This document shows, in pieces, positions 1-4,792 of a DNA stretch of 5,538 bases. The translations under genes and the position numbers were made by a program. How positions within the stretch are numbered: position 1 is the first letter of the stretch; each line of letters opens with the position of its first letter. The stretch covers positions 1 through 5,538 of the forward strand of contig JAEEPV010000143.1 in NCBI GenBank assembly GCA_016284975.1, read 5' to 3'. The stretch comes from Solobacterium sp. Lineage in GTDB: Bacteria > Bacillota_I > Bacilli_A > Erysipelotrichales > Erysipelotrichaceae. The notes beneath the pieces are model-generated. The model ran no database searches. It was not told the origin of the DNA and saw only the letters and a list, made by a program, of their open reading frames with translations.

Positions 1-116
1 GATCTGGTGACGATACCGGAGTGGTCACACCTGTTCCCATCCCGAACACAGAAGTTAAGCACTCCAGGGCCAAAAATAGCTATGCCTGCCATAGTGAATC
101 GAGGTCGTTGCCGGTT
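1..116 (+). rRNA. rrf: 5S ribosomal RNA
   Basis: Structural RNA of the large ribosomal subunit. The sequence carries the hallmark conserved blocks of bacterial 5S: GGTCACACCTGTTCCCAT around 23-40, then CCGAACACAGAAGTTAAGC at 42-60. The terminal helix I can be drawn: bases 4-11 (CTGGTGAC) pair with 107-114 (GTTGCCGG), allowing G-U pairs, so the mature ends lie near bases 1-3 and 115-116. The gene is therefore essentially complete, missing at most a base or two at the window edge. The helix IV/loop E region (about 72-102) is recognisable, with CTATG/CATAG pairing at 80-84 and 90-94. Its flanking loop E bases depart from the usual GGTA/GAGAGTA pattern. 16S and 23S genes presumably lie upstream of the window (inference). 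Confidence 0.93.
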
Positions 117-117
117 T

Positions 118-157
118 CCCGAACCTCGCGTTCGGGTCTTTGTTTTAGTTTTTTTTT
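118..157 (+). terminator. Intrinsic terminator after the 5S gene
   Basis: A perfect 7-bp GC-rich inverted repeat, CCCGAAC (118-124) and GTTCGGG (130-136), encloses a 5-base loop. A T-rich tract follows (137-146, then nine consecutive T at 149-157). This is a textbook Rho-independent terminator directly behind 5S rRNA and should close the rRNA transcript. The first part of the T tract is interrupted by C, G and AG, so some read-through into tsaE, whose start is only about 33 bases beyond, cannot be excluded. Confidence 0.9.
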
Positions 158-174
158 ATAAGAACGACTATAAT
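144..174 (+). promoter_or_regulatory. Candidate promoter for the tsaE operon (consensus -10 box)
   Basis: A perfect TATAAT lies at 169-174 in the short gap between the 5S terminator and tsaE. The predicted start of transcription is about 181-182, leaving a leader of only about 10 bases before the ATG at 191. The -35 region is poor: only T-rich sequence such as TTAGTT at 145-150 (18-base spacing) is available, and there is no TGn extension. The -10 box covers the upstream ATG at 173, which would then not be in the mRNA. This is a motif match only, and the surrounding DNA is T-rich enough for a chance match. Confidence 0.4.
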
Positions 175-190
175 GAGTCAGGCAAACGAT

Positions 191-646
191 ATGAAAACAT
201 TGATACGTACAACGGAAAACAGAGCTGAAACGCACAAGCTGGGAGAACAGCTTGGCAGACATGCAAGGGAAAACATGGTTTTTTTACTGTCCGGCGATCT
301 GGGGGCGGGGAAGACTACGCTGACCCAGGGAATCGCAAAGGGACTCGGAATCGCTCGGAATGTGACTTCTCCGACCTTTACGATTCAGAAACTTTATCGC
401 GGCGGGCGGATCCTGCTGAACCATATTGACGCCTATCGTCTGGAGGGACTCGATCAGGATCTTGGATTTGATGAATATATGTATGACGGCGGTCTGACCG
501 TAATCGAATGGGCACAGTATGCCCCGCAGCTGATTCCGGATGAGTATCTGTCCGTACAGATCACCCTGCTGGAAGAAGATGCCCGCAAGTTTGTCTTTGA
601 GGCGTTCGGGGCGCAGTATGAAGCGCTTCTGGAGGAAATCGCATGA
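191..646 (+). CDS. tsaE: TsaE, tRNA t6A37 biosynthesis ATPase
   Basis: P-loop ATPase of the cytoplasmic TsaB-TsaD-TsaE complex, needed for turnover of threonylcarbamoyl transfer to A37 of ANN-reading tRNAs. In the 151-residue product, GDLGAGKTT at residues 35-43 is the Walker A loop (K41, T42). It is followed by the family motif SPTFT (60-64), HIDAYRL with H78 and D80 (78-84), and IEW with E106 (105-107). Length and motif order match YjeE/YdiB proteins. I chose ATG 191 over the in-frame ATG 173. It puts the P-loop about 34 residues from the N-terminus, as I recall for B. subtilis YdiB, and has a weak AGG ribosome site at 180-182. ATG 173 has no ribosome site and sits in a consensus -10 box. 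The 173 start would add six residues. The stop overlaps the tsaB start (ATGA). Confidence 0.95.
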   Translation: MKTLIRTTENRAETHKLGEQLGRHARENMVFLLSGDLGAGKTTLTQGIAKGLGIARNVTSPTFTIQKLYRGGRILLNHIDAYRLEGLDQDLGFDEYMYDGGLTVIEWAQYAPQLIPDEYLSVQITLLEEDARKFVFEAFGAQYEALLEEIA

Positions 647-1245
647 TCACATTATGTATGGATACAAGCCAGACATTTCTGGTTCTGGCATTGCTGAAAG
701 AAGATAAGGTACTGGCTTCCGTGCAGGAAACCTGCTGGAAGCGGCAGAGTGAAGAGCTGTTTCCGCAGCTGATCCGTATGATGGAAGACAACGGTGTCAA
801 AACGGAAGATATTTCAGAGATCGTGATTACATCCGGCCCCGGAAGTTATACGGGTGTGCGGATTGCCATGACGGTGGCCAAGGTATTTGCGGCAATGAAG
901 GAAGTTCCGCTGTATACACTGGGCTCTCTGCAGCTGATTGCAGGAAGAGAACGCCATGTTCATGTGCTCATGGATGCCAGAGGCCATCGTGCCTATCATG
1001 CCGTATACGACAGCGGAAAGGCGGTTTCAGAGCCGCAGGCGGCGGATACGGATGACCTGCGGAATTCCATTCAGGAAACGGAAACGGTGCTGGGAGAGGG
1101 ACATCTGATCGGCAGAGAGGACTGCTGGCCGGATCTCGCTCAGAATTTTCTGCAGCTGAAGCCGGAATGGAAGCCGATTGAGAACGTACATCTGCTTACA
1201 CCGGATTATCTGAAGCCGGCGGAAGCGTATCTGGTGAAAAAATAA
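643..1245 (+). CDS. tsaB: TsaB, t6A complex scaffold (inactive TsaD paralogue)
   Basis: Cytoplasmic ASKHA-fold partner that dimerises with TsaD and supports t6A37 formation. It lacks the TsaD metal site and is regarded as non-catalytic. The 200-residue product begins with the typical first strand MITLCMDTSQ. It has the family signature GPGSYTGVRI at residues 65-74, followed by a hydrophobic helix, LMDARGHRAYHAVYD at about 109-123 (the usual 'DAR...Y' segment) and a C-terminal PDYLKPAEA (187-195), close to the common P-x-YLR-x-x-AE ending. Length is a little short of the 220-230 residues of many homologues. The start ATG overlaps the tsaE stop by four bases, with a good GGAGG at 631-635, seven bases upstream, inside tsaE. 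This implies translational coupling. The stop overlaps the rimI start by one base. Confidence 0.95.
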   Translation: MITLCMDTSQTFLVLALLKEDKVLASVQETCWKRQSEELFPQLIRMMEDNGVKTEDISEIVITSGPGSYTGVRIAMTVAKVFAAMKEVPLYTLGSLQLIAGRERHVHVLMDARGHRAYHAVYDSGKAVSEPQAADTDDLRNSIQETETVLGEGHLIGREDCWPDLAQNFLQLKPEWKPIENVHLLTPDYLKPAEAYLVKK

Positions 1246-1706
1246 TGAGAAAGATGGAAGAAAAGGATCTTCCGGCGGTTCTTGCGCTGGAGAACGAACT
1301 GTTTCCGGAAAGCCCCTGGCCGCGCTCTGAATATCTGTATGAACTGAATGAGAATCCGTTTTCCAATCTCTGGGTAGAAGAAGAAAACGGGGAGATCATC
1401 GGTTATATCGACTGGTGGATTCTGTACGAGAAGGCGCAGCTTGCCAATATCGGAGTGGCGAAAAAGGCTCAGAAAAAAGGAATCGGCAGGAAGCTGCTGA
1501 AGAAATGCATCGCCCATGCGGAAGAAAAGGGATGTGAAACCCTGAGTCTTGAAGTACGGGTAACCAATGACCCGGCAATCCGTCTCTATCATCAGTTTGG
1601 ATTTATTGATGCGGCAATACGCAAAAACTATTACGAAAACGGGGAAGACGCAATCCTGATGGTTCTTCCTCTGGGAGGTACCTATGACGACGATACTGGC
1701 AATTGA
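1245..1706 (+). CDS. rimI: RimI-type ribosomal protein N-alpha-acetyltransferase
   Basis: GNAT-fold acetyltransferase. The family type enzyme acetylates the N-terminal alanine of ribosomal protein bS18 using acetyl-CoA; homologues in other bacteria may have broader targets. The 153-residue product starts with the typical MRKMEEKDLPAVLALE. The acetyl-CoA pyrophosphate-binding segment is Q76-K-K-G-I-G81. LSLEVR (100-105) and LYHQFGF (114-120) place E103 and Y115 at the positions assigned as catalytic base and acid in Salmonella RimI. RKNYY (126-130) is also characteristic. The start overlaps the tsaB stop (TAATG), with a modest GGTGA at 1233-1237. The last ten residues (GTYDDDTGN region) are low in conservation and are encoded where the frame overlaps tsaD by 23 bases. 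Association with tsaB/tsaD is common in Bacillota and proteobacteria. The physiological substrate here is not visible from sequence. Confidence 0.92.
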   Translation: MRKMEEKDLPAVLALENELFPESPWPRSEYLYELNENPFSNLWVEEENGEIIGYIDWWILYEKAQLANIGVAKKAQKKGIGRKLLKKCIAHAEEKGCETLSLEVRVTNDPAIRLYHQFGFIDAAIRKNYYENGEDAILMVLPLGGTYDDDTGN

Positions 1707-2700
1707 GTCCAGCTGTGATGAAACAGCGTGCGCGATTGTGCGGAATGGAAATGAGATCCTTTCCAACGTGGTGAGTAGTCAGATCAATGTACATACGTTA
1801 TACGGAGGGGTGGTGCCGGAAGTAGCCAGCCGGATCCATGTGGAGAATATCTCCGCTGTGATCTGTGAGGCACTGAAGGAATCTGGTCTCACCATGGAGG
1901 ATATCGATGCCATTGCATATACACAGTGCCCAGGCCTGATCGGAAGTCTTCACGTGGGTGTAATGGCCGCGAAAACGGTCGCCTTTGCCTTTCATAAGCC
2001 ATTGGTTCCGGTCCACCATATCACAGGGCATATCTTTGCCAATGCGTTTGTGACAGAGCTGAAATTCCCGCTGATGGCACTCGTCGTTTCCGGCGGACAT
2101 ACGGAACTTGTCTGGATGGCGGATGACTATCGCTTTGAGGTGATCGGCACAACTGCAGATGATGCGATCGGAGAAGCCTATGACAAGGTTGCCCGGGTTC
2201 TGGATCTTGGTTATCCCGGCGGTCCGGCGATCGATAAACTGGCAAAAGAAGGAAAAGCAGATCCGCTTTATAAACTGCCGACTCCGAAAACCGATGAACC
2301 GTACAATTTCTCGTTTTCCGGTCTGAAAACAGCGGTGCTGCAGCTGAATGACCGGTTGAAACGAAACGGGGTTGAGGTCGTGCCGGCAGATCTTGCCTGG
2401 TGCTTTCAGGAGACGGCGCTGCAGTCTCTGACCGATAAGACGGTCAGTGCCGTGCGGGAAAAGAAACCGAAGATGCTGGTGCTGGCAGGCGGTGTTGCGG
2501 CTAATTCCAGACTGCGGGAGATGATCCGTGAAAAGATGGAAGCCGTACCGGAGTGCGAACTTGTGATCCCGCCATTGAAATACTGCACGGACAATGCGGC
2601 CATGATCGGGGCATCGGGATATGTTGCGTATCTTCATAAGCTGTTTGGAAGTTTTGAGGATGCGGCGGATCCCAGCCTGGAGATGCCGGGTGAATACTAA
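1684..2700 (+). CDS. tsaD: TsaD, tRNA N6-adenosine threonylcarbamoyltransferase
   Basis: Catalytic subunit (Kae1/Gcp/YgjD family) that moves the threonylcarbamoyl group from threonylcarbamoyl-AMP to N6 of A37 in ANN-reading tRNAs. The 338-residue product has IESSCDETACA (7-17), GGVVPEVASRIHVENI (41-56) and the metal ligands in HHITGH (H112 and H116), with D303 in CTDNAAMIGA. It also has SGGHTEL (136-142), the nucleotide-binding GEAYDKVARVL (163-173), GYPGGP (176-181), FSFSGLKTA (209-217) and AGGVAANSRLR (268-278). All expected catalytic elements are present. The usual (Y)GPGL loop reads QCPGL at 81-85, an unusual variant. The start ATG lies inside rimI with a strong GGGAGG at 1673-1678, five bases upstream, so it has its own ribosome loading despite the 23-base overlap. 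TsaD is the last gene before the intergenic Rex operator. Confidence 0.97.
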   Translation: MTTILAIESSCDETACAIVRNGNEILSNVVSSQINVHTLYGGVVPEVASRIHVENISAVICEALKESGLTMEDIDAIAYTQCPGLIGSLHVGVMAAKTVAFAFHKPLVPVHHITGHIFANAFVTELKFPLMALVVSGGHTELVWMADDYRFEVIGTTADDAIGEAYDKVARVLDLGYPGGPAIDKLAKEGKADPLYKLPTPKTDEPYNFSFSGLKTAVLQLNDRLKRNGVEVVPADLAWCFQETALQSLTDKTVSAVREKKPKMLVLAGGVAANSRLREMIREKMEAVPECELVIPPLKYCTDNAAMIGASGYVAYLHKLFGSFEDAADPSLEMPGEY

Positions 2701-2701
2701 C

Positions 2702-2719
2702 TTGTTTTCACATTCACAA
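2702..2719 (+). promoter_or_regulatory. Rex operator (candidate ROP site)
   Basis: The 18-base sequence TTGTTTTCACATTCACAA fits the Rex operator form TTGTKAANNNNTTMACAA. The right half TTCACAA is perfect and the left half TTGTTTT matches TTGTTAA at five of seven positions. The outer arms CTTGT (2701-2705) and ACAAG (2716-2720) form an exact inverted repeat. The site lies 30 bases before the rex start codon and overlaps the candidate -35 box and spacer. Autoregulation by Rex is known in several Gram-positive bacteria; applying it here is inference from position and motif. Confidence 0.72.
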
Positions 2720-2730
2720 GATGGTATTCT
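2702..2730 (+). promoter_or_regulatory. Candidate extended -10 promoter for rex
   Basis: TTGTTT (2702-2707) and TATTCT (2725-2730) are separated by 17 bases, and TGG at 2722-2724 provides a TGn extension of the -10 box. Transcription would begin near 2737, giving a very short leader just ahead of or at the ribosome site. Individual boxes are imperfect (three of six and four of six consensus bases). The case rests on the optimal spacing, the extended -10 and coincidence with the Rex site. Confidence 0.5.
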
Positions 2731-2737
2731 TTTTGGC

Positions 2738-2743
2738 AGGTGA
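2738..2743 (+). promoter_or_regulatory. Ribosome binding site of rex, deciding its start
   Basis: AGGTGA lies three bases before ATG 2747 and six bases before the adjacent in-frame ATG 2750. The six-base spacing is the more usual one, so the second ATG is the likelier initiation codon. The two alternatives differ by a single methionine. Confidence 0.7.
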
Positions 2744-2749
2744 TTAATG

Positions 2750-3403
2750 ATGGAAATTATTAAGGAAGTACCAAAAGCTACGCTGCACAGATATCCCATT
2801 TACTTAAAAGCACTCCGGCATCTGAAGTCGGAAGGCATCGAACGGGTGATGTCTCGTGAGCTTGCGGAGTATGTAGCGATTGAACCAACTACGATCCGCC
2901 GCGATTTCTCCTTTCTCGGAAATCTCGGCAAGCAGGGATATGGTTACAATGTGGATGATCTGATCCGGGTATTCTCGGAACAGCTCGGAATGAACTTCGA
3001 TGAGAAGATCATTCTGGTCGGAGCCGGTAATCTCGGCAAGGCGCTTCTGAACTATAACCAGTGGAACCACGTTGTCGGGGAGATCGTATGCGCCTTTGAT
3101 ATCAATCCGCAGAATGTCGGCAAGACACAGGTGCCGGTTTATTCACTGGATGAGTTTGTATCGAAAAAGCCGAAGGGATGCCGGATCGCGATCCTGTGTA
3201 TTTCCAAAGATATCCAGAAAACAGTGGATTTCCTGATCGATAACGGGATCACGGGAATCGTCAGTTTCGCAAGTGAACATTTCACCGTACCGGAGGGGGT
3301 GCGCGTAAAACAGATTGATGTGGTCTCATCGATTCAGGAGCTTGTATTTGAAGCAAATTCGATGAGTATAAATAAGAAAAGGGGAATCAATAATGCTGAG
3401 TGA
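2750..3403 (+). CDS. rex: Rex, redox-sensing transcriptional repressor
   Basis: Homodimeric DNA-binding repressor that reads the NADH/NAD+ ratio. It binds operators when NAD+ dominates and releases them when NADH accumulates, typically controlling fermentation and NADH-reoxidation genes. The 217-residue product has an N-terminal winged helix (about 1-79). The recognition segment is [11 protein letters not shown] (47-57), followed by GKQGYGYNV (60-68). This is the RRDF variant, also found in streptococcal Rex, rather than the RKDLS type. A Rossmann domain follows with GAGNLGKAL (91-99). D117 in AFDINP, at the end of the second strand, fits NAD(H) rather than NADP(H) preference. The C-terminal [16 protein letters not shown] supports the swapped-helix dimer. 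The last dozen residues are a polar tail. The gene is preceded by a candidate Rex operator (2702-2719) and overlaps asnS by 11 bases. Starting at ATG 2747 would add one methionine. Confidence 0.96.
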   Translation: MEIIKEVPKATLHRYPIYLKALRHLKSEGIERVMSRELAEYVAIEPTTIRRDFSFLGNLGKQGYGYNVDDLIRVFSEQLGMNFDEKIILVGAGNLGKALLNYNQWNHVVGEIVCAFDINPQNVGKTQVPVYSLDEFVSKKPKGCRIAILCISKDIQKTVDFLIDNGITGIVSFASEHFTVPEGVRVKQIDVVSSIQELVFEANSMSINKKRGINNAE

Positions 3404-4778
3404 CATGACGGTAAGAGAACTGTACGAAATGACCATCGACGGTTCGGATATGGAAAAAGATCAGGTCGAATACGTTTATCTGCAGGGCTGGATCCGCACG
3501 AACCGGAGCGGCAAGAATGTCGGCTTCATCGCGCTGAACGACGGAACCTATTTCAAGAATGCCCAGATCGTATATTCGGATAATCTTTCCAACTATGCGG
3601 AAATCGGCAAGCTGCTGACGGGTGCGGCGATCAGTGTTACCGGAAAGTATATTGCGACGCCGGAAAACAAGCAGCCGTTTGAGATTCAGGCGACGGAAGT
3701 AGTTGTTGAAGGAATCTGTGACAATTCCTATCCGCTGCAGAAGAAGCGTCATTCGTTTGAGTATCTGCGTGAGATCGGACATCTTCGTCCCCGTACGAAT
3801 ACGTTCTCGGCAGTATTCCGGGTCCGTTCCGTACTGGCTATGGCAATCCATGAATTCTTCCAGAGCCAGGGATTTGTCTATGTACATACACCGATCATCA
3901 CCGGCAACGATGCGGAAGGTGCAGGTGAGACCTTTACGGTTACCACCCGCAGCGATGCAAAATACGATGAGGATTTCTTCGGCAAGCATGCAAGTCTGAC
4001 CGTATCCGGCCAGCTTCAGGGTGAAGCATACGCACTGGCGTTCCGTGATATCTATACCTTCGGACCGACTTTCCGTGCCGAAAACTCCAATACGACCAAT
4101 CACGCGGCAGAGTTCTGGATGATTGAACCGGAGATCGCGTTTGCGGATCTGGAAGATGATATGGATCTGATCGAAGACATGATCAAGTTCTGTATTCAGT
4201 ATGTACAGGATAACTGCCCGGCCGAGATGGAATTCTTTAACTCCTTTGTGGATAAGGAACTGCTTGCGCGTCTGGATGCGGTTAAGAACAGTGAGTTCCG
4301 CCGTATGGAGTATACCGAGGCGATCGAGATCCTGAAGAACGCCGATGTGAAGTTTGAAAACAGCAAAATTGAATGGGGAATGGATCTTGCGACCGAACAT
4401 GAACGGTACATTACCGAGAAGGTCGTAAACGGTCCGGTATTCCTGATCAATTACCCGCAGGAGATCAAGGCGTTCTACATGCGTCTGAATGATGACGGCA
4501 AGACGGTTGCGGCATGTGATCTGCTGGTGCCGGGTGTTGGTGAACTCGTTGGCGGAAGCCAGAGAGAAGAGCGTCTGGATGTACTGGAGAAGCGGATGAC
4601 CGATCTTGGCATGAAGCTCGACGGGTATCAGTGGTATCTGGATCTGAGACGTTTCGGCGGCTGTAAACATGCCGGCTTTGGTCTTGGATTTGAACGTTTT
4701 GTGATGTATGTGACCGGAATGGAGAACATTCGTGATGTCATTCCGTTTGCACGCACACCGCGCAACTTAAATTTCTAA
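3393..4778 (+). CDS. asnS: Asparaginyl-tRNA synthetase
   Basis: Class IIb aminoacyl-tRNA synthetase that attaches asparagine to tRNA-Asn using ATP, in the cytoplasm. The 461-residue product has an N-terminal OB-fold anticodon-binding domain (about 28-107, including [20 protein letters not shown]) and the linker [19 protein letters not shown] (118-136). The catalytic core has motif 2 [19 protein letters not shown] (223-241), [21 protein letters not shown] (358-378), [10 protein letters not shown] (387-396) and motif 3 [15 protein letters not shown] (428-442, with R435), ending [14 protein letters not shown]. Length and residues track E. coli AsnS (466 residues), and the NSNT and AEFW signatures favour AsnRS over AspRS. 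Start ATG 3393 has AGGGG at 3380-3384, eight bases upstream and inside rex; the stop of rex lies 11 bases into asnS. No T-box leader fits in this arrangement. It is probably co-transcribed with rex, although an internal promoter within rex cannot be ruled out. Confidence 0.97.
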   Translation: MLSDMTVRELYEMTIDGSDMEKDQVEYVYLQGWIRTNRSGKNVGFIALNDGTYFKNAQIVYSDNLSNYAEIGKLLTGAAISVTGKYIATPENKQPFEIQATEVVVEGICDNSYPLQKKRHSFEYLREIGHLRPRTNTFSAVFRVRSVLAMAIHEFFQSQGFVYVHTPIITGNDAEGAGETFTVTTRSDAKYDEDFFGKHASLTVSGQLQGEAYALAFRDIYTFGPTFRAENSNTTNHAAEFWMIEPEIAFADLEDDMDLIEDMIKFCIQYVQDNCPAEMEFFNSFVDKELLARLDAVKNSEFRRMEYTEAIEILKNADVKFENSKIEWGMDLATEHERYITEKVVNGPVFLINYPQEIKAFYMRLNDDGKTVAACDLLVPGVGELVGGSQREERLDVLEKRMTDLGMKLDGYQWYLDLRRFGGCKHAGFGLGFERFVMYVTGMENIRDVIPFARTPRNLNF

Positions 4779-4792
4779 GTGAGGAAACAGGG

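Noticed and set aside
7..228. A 73-codon open frame on the + strand starting within 5S rRNA
   Set aside because: It runs through the 5S gene and its terminator and ends inside tsaE in another frame. There is no ribosome site or domain.
1206..1766. A 186-codon open frame on the - strand across rimI
   Set aside because: Antisense shadow of RimI, whose GNAT motifs and catalytic residues are clear on the + strand.
2701..2734. Possible intrinsic terminator between tsaD and rex
   Set aside because: The only inverted repeat is five AT-rich base pairs with a 10-base loop, and the T run is separated from it. The same bases are better explained as a Rex operator.
1798..2799. A 333-codon open frame on the - strand across tsaD and the rex promoter
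   Set aside because: Antisense to a fully conserved TsaD. The predicted protein is rich in His, Arg and Cys with no family signature, and it would begin inside rex.
3300..3393. T-box or other riboswitch leader for asnS
   Set aside because: The space upstream of asnS is rex coding sequence up to and past the asnS start. No T-box sequence (TGGNACC...) or terminator hairpin is seen there.
3387..4670. A 427-codon open frame on the - strand across asnS
   Set aside because: It is the antisense shadow of an unmistakable AsnRS gene. Its product has no recognisable domain, and its openness follows from the codon choice of the sense gene.
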